Assembly (NCBI RefSeq): GCF_000429685.1
Contig: NZ_AUCI01000012.1
Coordinates: forward strand, 62,001 to 126,000
Reading direction: 5' to 3'
Length of the DNA stretch: 64,000 nt
Source of the DNA: Salibacterium aidingense DSM 18341
GTDB taxonomy: Bacteria > Bacillota > Bacilli > Bacillales > Marinococcaceae
The position numbers and the translations under genes are program-made. Positions 32,871 through 39,883 of this stretch are shown piece after piece. A model generated the notes under the pieces. The model was not told the origin of the DNA. It did not search any database and saw only the letters and a program-made list of their open reading frames with translations. Each line of letters starts with the position of its first letter. Within the stretch, counting starts at the first letter, position 1.

Positions 32871-33617
32871 ATGCAATTAAAAGGCGGAATTGCAGGCATG
32901 CATTCGGTATCGTTTTATTCGGACCGTTATGCTGCCACCACAGTGAACAAAAAACAAGCTACCAACGTGTATGTAAACAAAAGGGAACAGGGCCCCCGTT
33001 TTCTAGAAAATATTATGAAGTGGCCGTTTATTCGTGCCTATGCCCTATTTCTTTATGTTTTTCTTATCAAACGAAAAATGATAATTACAGTGCTGCTGTC
33101 CTATGTCTTGATTATCTTTCTAAACATTTCCCGGGAAGACAACAGCATGAATCATATGGTTCTTCCGGAAACAATCTCCCCGCTCCTCTTTTTGGCCCTC
33201 CTATTAGGGGGAGCTGCTTTTGTGATCCGTTTAACACCAATCGGGAAATACCATGCCGCTGAACATATGGCCGCTAATGCATACGGCCATTCCGGTGATC
33301 TGCGGCTGGAGAACGTAAAGCAGTATTCCCGTATCTCTAGGTATTGTGGCACCAACCTCGTAATTCTTTTTCTTATCGTTTTCACTATCCTATATATGAT
33401 TTTTGGTTTTCACGTCGGCATTGCTTTTTTTGCTTGGGGAATGACTTATGAAATGCGGCAGTACGACCAATATTTGAGCTACATCATCACCCCGATATAT
33501 TATGTCGGTTATGCTGCGCAATACCTTTTGTTTACGTCTAAACCAAACGACAAGCATCTGCAAGCAGCTATTAAAGCCATTCAAGCATTAGAAAAACAGG
33601 AGAGTACCACGGACTAA
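32871..33617 (+). CDS. DUF1385/YqhQ-like membrane protein, copy 2, upstream of cas12f
   Basis: 248 residues and clearly a paralogue of the 31014 product. It has the same opening (MQLKGGIAGMHSVSFYSDRYAATTVNKKQ), WPFIRAYALFLYVF and the signature PIGKYHAAEHMAANAYGHSGDLRLENVKQYSRISRYCGTN. One change is visible: HSHCGTN becomes SRYCGTN, losing a His of the conserved H.xCGT motif, so copy 2 may have altered metal binding. It ends 21 bp before cas12f with no terminator between, so the two are probably co-transcribed. Confidence 0.78.
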   Translation: MQLKGGIAGMHSVSFYSDRYAATTVNKKQATNVYVNKREQGPRFLENIMKWPFIRAYALFLYVFLIKRKMIITVLLSYVLIIFLNISREDNSMNHMVLPETISPLLFLALLLGGAAFVIRLTPIGKYHAAEHMAANAYGHSGDLRLENVKQYSRISRYCGTNLVILFLIVFTILYMIFGFHVGIAFFAWGMTYEMRQYDQYLSYIITPIYYVGYAAQYLLFTSKPNDKHLQAAIKAIQALEKQESTTD

Positions 33618-33638
33618 GAAAATGAGGTGTGAAGAAGT

Positions 33639-34913
33639 ATGAAAAAAACGGTCCGCTTACAGATCGTTAAACCGATGGATGAAGATTGGGAAATACTAGG
33701 GAGGGTCCTGCACGATATCCGTTATCAAACCAGGCAGGTTCTCAATAAAACCATTCAGCTTTGCTGGGAATACTCCAATTTTTCATCGGAATATAAAGCT
33801 TTGCACGGGGATTACCCTAAAAATAAAGAGATTCTTCATTACACAAGCATGCATGGATATGCTTATAATCAGCTCAAAGAACAGTATTACTATATCCAAA
33901 GTGGAAATTGTTCTCAGACTGTTAAACGAGCCGTAGACAAATGGAAGTCAGATTTGAAGGAAATCCTCCGTGGTGATCGGTCGATTCCCAGTTATAAAAA
34001 GGATATTCCCATCGATATTGTCAAAGATGCGGTTTCTCTCGAACACGACGAGAAAAATGGAAACTATATCGCAACCCTCAGCCTCATGAGCACGGCTTAC
34101 CGAAAAGAAATGGAGCGGAAATCCGGCCAATTTCGTGTTCTTCTTCATTCTGGCGATAACAGCAAAAAAACCATCTTAAAACGACTAGTTCAAGGAGAAT
34201 ACCAGCATACGGCCTCTCAAATCGTAAAAAAGGGGAAAAAGTGGTTTTTAAACCTGTCGTACAAATTCGATGTGCTCCAAACCCCGTTTCAAACAGAACG
34301 AGTCATGGGCGTAGATATGGGGGTTATTTACCCCATCTATATGGCATTCAATTATCATGACCATTTACGCTACAAGATTCAGGGCGGTGAAATTGAAAGG
34401 TTTCGGCGGCAGGTGGAAAGCAGAAAAAAAGCACTGCAGGATCAGGGAAAATATGCCGGCAGCGGACGTGTAGGACACGGTACAAAAACACGAATTGACC
34501 CGCTTGAAGTTATTCGAGACAAAATAGCCAATTTCCGGGAAACCAAAAACCATCATTATTCCCGTTATGTCGTGGATATGGCCGAAAAACATGAGTGTGC
34601 CACAATACAATTGGAAGAACTCAAGGGTATTCATCAGGACGATGCTTTCTTAAAAAGATGGTCCTATCATGACCTTCAGGAAAAAATAACGTACAAAGCA
34701 GAAGAGAAAGGAATTCAGGTCATAAAAGTAGACCCTCAAAAGACTTCTCAGCGTTGTCATCATTGTGGTAACATAGACAGCAATAATAGAAAAGAACAGG
34801 CCTCTTTTCTGTGCACCTCATGTGGGATGGAAACGAATGCTGACTTCAATGCAGCAAAAAACATTTCAATACCAGGTATTGAACAAATCATACAAACCGA
34901 GATGAAAAGTTAA
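33639..34913 (+). CDS. cas12f: Cas12f (type V-F) miniature RNA-guided nuclease
   Basis: 424 residues. It resembles the 422-aa Cas12f1 of Acidibacillus sulfuroxidans along its length (my recollection of that sequence): KPMDEDWEIL, HGDYPKNKEIL, MHGYAYNQLK, ILRGDRSIPSYKKDIP in the REC/WED part, then GGEIERFRRQVESRKK, QGKYAGSGR and IRDKIANFRETKNHHYSRYVVDMA. RuvC residues are D226 (MGVDMGV), E326 (IQLEEL) and D402 (NADFNAAKN); the zinc finger is C373, C376, C392 and C395. A TnpB of an IS605 element is the main alternative, but TnpBs lack these Cas12f-specific segments, and here a tracrRNA-like region and repeats follow at once. It acts as a dimer with crRNA-tracrRNA to cut DNA. No cas1, cas2 or cas4 in the window. 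Confidence 0.9.
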   Translation: MKKTVRLQIVKPMDEDWEILGRVLHDIRYQTRQVLNKTIQLCWEYSNFSSEYKALHGDYPKNKEILHYTSMHGYAYNQLKEQYYYIQSGNCSQTVKRAVDKWKSDLKEILRGDRSIPSYKKDIPIDIVKDAVSLEHDEKNGNYIATLSLMSTAYRKEMERKSGQFRVLLHSGDNSKKTILKRLVQGEYQHTASQIVKKGKKWFLNLSYKFDVLQTPFQTERVMGVDMGVIYPIYMAFNYHDHLRYKIQGGEIERFRRQVESRKKALQDQGKYAGSGRVGHGTKTRIDPLEVIRDKIANFRETKNHHYSRYVVDMAEKHECATIQLEELKGIHQDDAFLKRWSYHDLQEKITYKAEEKGIQVIKVDPQKTSQRCHHCGNIDSNNRKEQASFLCTSCGMETNADFNAAKNISIPGIEQIIQTEMKS

Positions 34914-34917
34914 ATTT

Positions 34918-35070
34918 ATTGGGCGCTTTCTCGCCCATAAAACGAGAAGTACCGCTCACAGTGGCGGCAACACTCGTGAAGGTAGTCCCATCGTTTCGGG
35001 TGGGCTGAAATCTCAGTCACAAAAACCGACTGAGGAACCCTTGCAACTACATATTTGGTAGATGTAAAAC
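34918..35070 (+). ncRNA. tracrRNA of the Cas12f system
   Basis: Begins just after the cas12f stop. The order resembles the known Cas12f1 scaffold: a first hairpin GGGCG-ctttct-CGCCC, then ATAAAACGAGAAGTACC, a stem closed by CGAG/CTCG, AAGGTAGTCCC paired with GGGTGGG, CTGAAA, and a hairpin CTCAGTC-acaaaaac-CGACTGAGG. The anti-repeat is in two parts: AACCCTT (35036-35042) pairs with AAGGGTT of the repeat, and GGTAGATGTAAAAC (35057-35070) pairs with GTTTTCATCTTACC but for small mismatches. The promoter may be that of cas12f or internal; the 3-prime end is not known. Confidence 0.82.
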
Positions 35071-35071
35071 T

Positions 35072-35115
35072 GTCGTCGACCTTCAGTAGCGTAAATACCC
35101 CGGCGGGTCGACGAC
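35072..35115 (+). repeat. perfect 10-bp inverted repeat between tracrRNA and CRISPR array
   Basis: GTCGTCGACC (35072-35081) and GGTCGACGAC (35106-35115), loop of 24 nt containing TACCCCGG. It would form a strong hairpin right after the anti-repeat. It has no T tract after it, so it is not a simple terminator. It could be a tracrRNA 3-prime structure, an RNase III-like processing site, or an isolated repeat of another CRISPR type. Confidence 0.6.
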
Positions 35116-35213
35116 ATCAAAAGCCTTGGATTCACGGGGATGGATAAAAAAGCTGGAGCAAACCCTGTAACTCTACCACAATATACAACCCTGTCACATC
35201 AGCTTTTGCTGGG

Positions 35214-35367
35214 GTTTTCATCTTACCTATAAGGGTTTGAAACGCAAGGCAAAAGGTGGGAAACCTGCGGATAAGAGTGTTGTTTTCATCTTACCTATAA
35301 GGGTTTGAAACACGGATAGATTGGATGCTCAAGAACAATATTATAGGTTTTCATCTTACCTATGAGG
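35214..35367 (+). CRISPR. minimal CRISPR array: two identical 30-nt repeats, two spacers, one degenerate terminal repeat
   Basis: Repeat 1 (35214-35243) and repeat 2 (35282-35311) are identical, starting GTTTTCATCTTACC and ending AAGGGTTTGAAAC. Spacer 1 is 38 nt (35244-35281), spacer 2 is 35 nt (35312-35346). Repeat 3 (35347-35367) keeps the first 14 bases but then reads TATGAGG and runs into the ligase stop codon at 35369. Degeneration at the downstream end places the leader on the tracrRNA side, so the array reads in the cas12f direction. Repeat ends match the anti-repeat of the tracrRNA. Confidence 0.9.
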
Positions 35368-35368
35368 T

Positions 35369-36220
35369 TCACAAAGCAAAACTTTTGAAAACAGGAAGCC
35401 TTAACTTTCCAGAGGATGTTATATTTCTATATTTTACTTTCACTTTCAGAGGATTAATCATGATGAAATCATGATCCTCAACAATAATGTTTTGATTTGC
35501 TATACGATAAAAAGCAGCCCTACTTTTTGGATCTATTCCAAGTTCCAGGAGGCCAGCCTCTTTGCCATTTTCATACATGAGGAGCCATCCCGTTTGATCT
35601 TTTCGGTACCCGCTAATATACACTTCTGTTTGCTGATAATTGATGACTTTTATCCATGAAGAAGAGCGGAAGTTACATATGTATTTGGCGTGCTTATCTT
35701 TTTGAACAATGCCCTCTAGACCTCTTTCTTGGACCTGATCAAACAGTTCTGGCCCCTTCTCTTCCAAATAGGCCACCTTACAAAGCACGTCATTATTTTC
35801 CGGAATCACATGGGATAATAACATTTTACGTTCGATGAGTGTTAAATCAGTTACCCAGCGATTTTCATATTTTAGAAGATCAAAGGCCACAAAGGTAACA
35901 GGATAGCTGCTGCGCATTTTAGCTATTTTTGAAGCATTTGTGAACTGAAATCGCTTCATTACCCATTCGAAATCAGGAAAACCCCGATTATCGGTCACTA
36001 CCAGCTCTCCATCCAATATTGTATTGTCGGGGATATCAATGGCTAATAGTTCCGGGAATCGTGAGGTTACTTCAACCTGGTGCCTTGTATATAATAATAT
36101 TTTATCTTTCTGTTTTATTAAAATCAGCCGAATGCCGTCCAGTTTCAGCTCTGAAAAATATCGGTTATCTTTTATAGGAACATTGTTTTCTGCTTTATGT
36201 AGCAACATTGGTTGTATCAC
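35369..36220 (-). CDS. stand-alone ATP-dependent DNA ligase (LigD ligase-domain type)
   Basis: 283 residues from the GTG at 36218-36220, about 10 nt after AGGAG; the GTG at 36229 overlaps that site. Motif I is ELKLDGIR with the adenylated Lys (K26), then DGELV (motif III), FVAFDLL (IIIa), EGIVQK (IV) and WIKVI (V). An OB domain follows. It lacks the polymerase and phosphoesterase domains of full LigD, but its sequence type and the adjacent Ku gene mark it as an NHEJ ligase. The stop codon touches the last CRISPR repeat, so the two units are tail to tail. Confidence 0.9.
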   Translation of the reverse strand: MIQPMLLHKAENNVPIKDNRYFSELKLDGIRLILIKQKDKILLYTRHQVEVTSRFPELLAIDIPDNTILDGELVVTDNRGFPDFEWVMKRFQFTNASKIAKMRSSYPVTFVAFDLLKYENRWVTDLTLIERKMLLSHVIPENNDVLCKVAYLEEKGPELFDQVQERGLEGIVQKDKHAKYICNFRSSSWIKVINYQQTEVYISGYRKDQTGWLLMYENGKEAGLLELGIDPKSRAAFYRIANQNIIVEDHDFIMINPLKVKVKYRNITSSGKLRLPVFKSFAL

Positions 36221-36284
36221 GTTCTTCACACTCCTGGTTGCATTATATCAGCAGGAGATGCAATAAAGGAGATGTAATGATTGG

Positions 36285-36313
36285 AAAAACCGCTCTCCAC
36301 CTTTGAGCGGTTT
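36285..36313 (-). terminator. terminator of ku
   Basis: AAACCGCTC and GAGCGGTTT form a perfect stem overlapping the ku stop codon; TTTTTCC follows on the minus strand. ku and the ligase gene are therefore separate units or coupled only by read-through. Confidence 0.7.
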
Positions 36314-37136
36314 ACGTTGCCTTTTTTGCCTTCTTTTTCCTTTCTTCTTCCTGATGGTGGGTACTCTTTTCTTTGTCTATACTGGCCTGCAATGCCTCCA
36401 TTAAATCATTAATGTCTTCCTTCTCTTTATCACCCGAAGTAATCACATCTTGTTCCTTTTCCAGCTTATCTTGAATCAATTCATGTAAAGAGAGTCTGAC
36501 TGCATCGGTGTAATGATTTGGATTGAATTCTGTTGTCAGCTGCTTTATTAATGTCTCTGCGGTTTCTACTTCTTTGTCTGTTAAATCAATGTTTCCGGGT
36601 AAGTTGGGTATGTCATTAATCTCCCTAACCTCATCCGGATAAAAGATGGTTTCCATGATTAATGCTTTTTTGATAACACGAATGACAGCTAAATGTTCTT
36701 TGGATCGTATGGTTACCTTGGCCACCGCGATTTTCTTTGTTTTTTTAATGGAGTCACGTAACAATGCATAGGCTTTGACTCCCGCCTCATTCGGCCCGAT
36801 AAAATACGTTTTATCGTAATACATAGGGTCAATGTCGCTTAACCTCACAAAATCGAGAACTTCGATACTGTTTTGCTTACTCTCCCTGTTTACTTGATTG
36901 AGCTCGCGATCATTAATTTTTATAAACTTTCCCTCTCCATACTCATATGCCTTCTCAATATCATTATTGGAGACTTCTTCCCGACAGTTAGGGCAGTATT
37001 TTTGATATTGAATGGGGGTTCCGCATTCTTCATGTATGTTACGAAACGAAATATTTTTATTTTCTGTGGCTGCGTGCAACTTGATAGGTATACTAACAAG
37101 ACCAAACTGGATATGCCCCTTCCAAATGGTGTGCAA
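36312..37136 (-). CDS. ku: Ku-type DNA end-binding protein (NHEJ)
   Basis: 274 residues from a TTG after AGGAAGGG. The start MHTIWKGHIQFGLVSIPIKLHAATENKNISFRNIH is the Ku beta-barrel opening; CGTPIQYQKYCPNC, EVLDFVRLSDIDPMYYDKTYFIGP and NHYTDAVRLSLHELIQDKLEKE follow as in bacterial Ku. The tail is lysine-rich (EEERKKKAKKAT). Ku homodimers bind broken DNA ends and recruit the ligase encoded next to it. Confidence 0.95.
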   Translation of the reverse strand: MHTIWKGHIQFGLVSIPIKLHAATENKNISFRNIHEECGTPIQYQKYCPNCREEVSNNDIEKAYEYGEGKFIKINDRELNQVNRESKQNSIEVLDFVRLSDIDPMYYDKTYFIGPNEAGVKAYALLRDSIKKTKKIAVAKVTIRSKEHLAVIRVIKKALIMETIFYPDEVREINDIPNLPGNIDLTDKEVETAETLIKQLTTEFNPNHYTDAVRLSLHELIQDKLEKEQDVITSGDKEKEDINDLMEALQASIDKEKSTHHQEEERKKKAKKAT

Positions 37137-37222
37137 GTTATCCCTTCCTTCATTTTTTATTTCTTTTTATGCTTCTCCTTTTTGCCCCCATTTATCCAGT
37201 TTGTCATGCGATTTTTTACCGT

Positions 37223-37861
37223 CTATTCGTGGTCGATAAAACGTTGCAAATACTGATCTACCGTGTTCTTGATGTTTTCTGTCCCTGTTCGTAACTCCTC
37301 CACGATCCAATTAAACAGCTCCGTCATAGTTATCTCTTCTTCATAAGGGGAATGCATATTAATATAGGATAAAACATGCCTCAGCTGTTTTTTACGCGGT
37401 TCATCGAGAGCTTCATCCATGTACTCCTCGATAAAAGTATGAATAATATTGCCACTCATCGTACTCATTTCTAACAATAGGCTGCAGGCAGAGGAAACCG
37501 TAAAATCTAAAGCATGAGCGAAATCACAAAGCTTTTCGTAGGTGTCTTGCCGGAAACGTATTTTAATGCGACGCTTCTCTCCGTATACTCGTAAGATCCT
37601 GGTTTGGTTTATTCCGCCTTGTCCTTTTACCATTCGGTTAGGACTTAACCAGTAATCTCGTTTAAAGTTCGGAGACAGACTTTCGATCACCCCATCGGAT
37701 ACCAACCCTTTTTCACATATGGTTTCCCCGACATCTTTTATCGGGCGCCGAGTAATGTAGGATAAACGACCAATACATTCATACAGATCTGAACTTATAG
37801 TCGGTTTTACATCTCTTTTTTTGTCCGAACGAGTGGCTCTTTCTTTCTTCTCCCCCACCAC
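37223..37861 (-). CDS. hypothetical DNA-binding-like protein with RHH-like segment
   Basis: 212 residues from GTG after GGAGGGAATA. A central RIKIRFRQDTYEKLCDFAHALDFTVSSACSLLLEMSTMSG stretch looks like a ribbon-helix-helix-type DNA-binding unit. Residues 20-60 are helical (LYECIGRLSYITRRPIKDVGETICEKGLV). Immediately upstream lie two copies of a 23-bp operator-like repeat, so it is likely autoregulated. A role in plasmid maintenance or replication control is possible; family not recognised. Confidence 0.65.
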   Translation of the reverse strand: MVGEKKERATRSDKKRDVKPTISSDLYECIGRLSYITRRPIKDVGETICEKGLVSDGVIESLSPNFKRDYWLSPNRMVKGQGGINQTRILRVYGEKRRIKIRFRQDTYEKLCDFAHALDFTVSSACSLLLEMSTMSGNIIHTFIEEYMDEALDEPRKKQLRHVLSYINMHSPYEEEITMTELFNWIVEELRTGTENIKNTVDQYLQRFIDHE

Positions 37862-37890
37862 TATTCCCTCCTAAAATCAATATTAGAATA

Positions 37891-38071
37891 GGGACACTTT
37901 CCTCCCGTCCCACCGTTATTTTTTATTTATATGGGAGTGGGGAAAACGTTATTACCGCTTCAACATAATCATTGAATCCCTCTACTTTTGAGGTGGTCAC
38001 AGCGAGGGCAAAGATCATCCGTAATTATCTTTATCAAGCCCTAGTCCTGGGACACTTTCCTCCCGTCCCAC
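37891..38071. repeat. two 23-bp direct repeats with internal dyads (operator or iteron-like)
   Basis: The 23-bp unit, starting GGGACACTTTCC and ending CCGTCCCAC, occurs identically at 37891-37913 and 38049-38071. Each has arms GGGAC and GTCCC spaced by 12 bp. They stand 30 and 190 bp upstream of the 212-aa gene. A loop-forming repressor site or a partition/replication site would fit. Confidence 0.65.
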
Positions 38072-38153
38072 GAATAGGCATTAAAAATGGAGGTTTAGAC
38101 CCTTTTTTTATTGGCGATCATGGAGTATGAAGACAAGTACGGAGGGAAAACAC

Positions 38154-38252
38154 GTGAAGATCAAAATATCTGAAAAAGAGGCGAAAAAGGAAGCTGAAAA
38201 AATAAAAAAGCTGGCTGACAAGTATCATTTTCCACGGAAAAAGAAAAAATAA
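38154..38252 (+). CDS. small basic protein (32 residues)
   Basis: GTG at 38154 with GGAGGG 7 nt upstream. The peptide starts MKIKISEKEAKKEAEKIKKL and ends YHFPRKKKK: one amphipathic lysine-rich helix. Small size, good ribosome site and its own terminator (38297-38340) support it. An in-frame ATG at 38127 would add nine residues but has poor spacing. Confidence 0.45.
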   Translation: MKIKISEKEAKKEAEKIKKLADKYHFPRKKKK

Positions 38253-38296
38253 TATCGTTGCAAAGTTTTTTATTTTGTTACATCATATTGAGTTAA

Positions 38297-38340
38297 ATAA
38301 TTAAAGACAGGGACAAATGTTGTTCCTGTCTTTAATTATT
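38297..38340. terminator. long near-perfect bidirectional terminator
   Basis: AATAATTAAAGACAGGGACA and TGTTCCTGTCTTTAATTATT pair over about 20 bp with one mismatch; A and T tracts on both sides allow action in both directions. Confidence 0.8.
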
Positions 38341-38541
38341 TGTAATGGGAACTTATATGTGATCAGTGACAATAAAGAAATTTCATTTAATAGCGGGAAG
38401 CCCGATTATAACGGGAAACCCCATTATTCCATTCACCAATGCGGCTTTCTTAATAAATAGTTATTTGTTTTTCATCACCAATTCAATATTCCTCCAATAA
38501 AAGTTATCCTTTTTAACATGAGAAGTTGCGTGCCCCTAGTT

Positions 38542-38724
38542 TCATTTCTTATTTGACTGATACTTAGTTAGGTAAACCTTAATCAGAAACCCTATCAATA
38601 CAATCAGTACAGCGATGGCTGTAAAGAATAAATAAGGAAATAAAAATGGTGCTACTTCTCTAATTAACTTTAACAGTAAAACGGTACCAAAACTAAACAA
38701 TAAAAATAGTGAAAAATGTTTCAT
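38542..38724 (-). CDS. small two-span membrane protein, possible immunity partner
   Basis: 60 residues: MKHFSLFLLFSFGTVLLLKLIREVAPFLFPYLFFTAIAVLIVLIGFLIKVYLTKYQSNKK. Two membrane helices joined by a short loop, with a basic tail. AAAGGAG stands upstream of the ATG. It is divergent from the secreted 294-aa protein, an arrangement that recalls toxin or bacteriocin genes with a membrane immunity protein, but no homology is known to me. Confidence 0.55.
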   Translation of the reverse strand: MKHFSLFLLFSFGTVLLLKLIREVAPFLFPYLFFTAIAVLIVLIGFLIKVYLTKYQSNKK

Positions 38725-38925
38725 ATATAAAGTCTCCTTTTCCCGTAAACATTATTTGGTTACTATCTTTTCCTTTATTAAGTATGACCGATTTTCCTCT
38801 ACAAAAAAAAGATTCATTTGTACTGAATTGTAACTTTTTTGGATTTAAAGAAGGTAATTTCAATTTAATGTAGAAATTGGTAAAAGTACAATATTTGTAC
38901 AAATTTCTATTTGAGGTGATGTATT

Positions 38926-39810
38926 ATGAGAAAGTTTTTCAGTTTCTTAACATTAGCAGTCTTATTGTTAGTTAGTTCATTGTCAATTTATTCAACTTCC
39001 GATGCAAAATCAGATGACATTCCAAGAGGACAAAAAATACAAGAAGCAAAAGATTATATCGAAAACAACGTATCAGAACTAACCCAAAAATTGAATGACT
39101 TAAGAAATGAAGACAATCTTAGCATGGAAAAAATTGAGGAAACAATAGAAACTCACTATGAAAATAATCCAGCTCCAAGCTTTATGGAAAATGATAAAAA
39201 CCTATCGATAAAGGATGTTTTTCCCAAAAAAGCCAAAAAGGCTAAAGAAAATAACGGTAAGGTATTAAACATGAATGAACTAACTAATGAGGCTAAAAAA
39301 GGTGAGACACCAACTGATGGTAACGTAATAACACTCAATTACAATAACGGTGTAGCAAATATCTTTATCTCAGAAACAGGAGATTTCTACATTACAGAAC
39401 ACAAAACAGTTGAACCAGAAGATGGAACCATTACGACTTTCGATAATAATACCGATACTAAAAGAACGGGGGCATCTGCTTATAATGCTTTAGGCACAAG
39501 AATGTTTTCTATGTGGTCAGAAGGGGCATTTTCATACGATGGTGATTCTGTTGATGTTGCTAGCAAGGATGGAGATTGGCAACGTTCCTTTGGTGGTTCA
39601 ACTCTCTACATTGAGGAACGTGGAGTTGGTAAAGGGCGTAACGTGGTAGAAGGCGATTATGAATATGCAGAAGTGTACACTCGATTATACTATGAGGCAG
39701 GATTCGGTATTAAATGGGCTATGATTACATTAAATTCATCTACAGTAGAAACCTATGTAGGAAGTACTGTAGCAGGAAGTACTTATGGTGGAGCTCAACA
39801 TGTATTTTAA
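38926..39810 (+). CDS. secreted protein of unknown family
   Basis: 294 residues. Sec signal peptide (MRKFFSFLTLAVLLLVSSLSIYSTSDA), then a lysine/glutamate-rich helical region (about 35-125). A beta-rich C-terminal domain follows: GNVITLNYNNGVANIFISETGDFYITE, ALGTRMFSMWSEGAFSYDGDSVDV, and EYAEVYTRLYYEAGFGIKWAMITLNSSTVETYVGSTVAGSTYGGAQHVF. No cysteines in the mature part. The C-terminal domain slightly recalls lactococcin-972-type domains, without certainty. GAGGTGATG lies upstream of the ATG. Confidence 0.65.
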   Translation: MRKFFSFLTLAVLLLVSSLSIYSTSDAKSDDIPRGQKIQEAKDYIENNVSELTQKLNDLRNEDNLSMEKIEETIETHYENNPAPSFMENDKNLSIKDVFPKKAKKAKENNGKVLNMNELTNEAKKGETPTDGNVITLNYNNGVANIFISETGDFYITEHKTVEPEDGTITTFDNNTDTKRTGASAYNALGTRMFSMWSEGAFSYDGDSVDVASKDGDWQRSFGGSTLYIEERGVGKGRNVVEGDYEYAEVYTRLYYEAGFGIKWAMITLNSSTVETYVGSTVAGSTYGGAQHVF

Positions 39811-39831
39811 GTAATAAAAACTGCCTTCGGC

Positions 39832-39858
39832 CTTATCCCTGTGTTATACAGGGATAAG
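39832..39858 (+). terminator. hairpin after the secreted-protein gene
   Basis: CTTATCCCTGT-gttat-ACAGGGATAAG, a perfect 11-bp stem 22 bp after the stop codon. No T tract follows, so efficiency is uncertain. Confidence 0.45.
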
Positions 39859-39883
39859 ACCTGATATCAACGCTCGTTTTACT

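Noticed and set aside
33639-34913. IS200/IS605-type TnpB transposase accessory gene
   Set aside because: The protein follows Cas12f1 in segment order and length, no TnpA or IS ends were seen, and a tracrRNA-like region plus a repeat array with matching anti-repeat follow directly.
35072-35115. Rho-independent terminator for the tracrRNA
   Set aside because: The stem is strong but no T tract follows on the plus strand; kept only as an unexplained inverted repeat.
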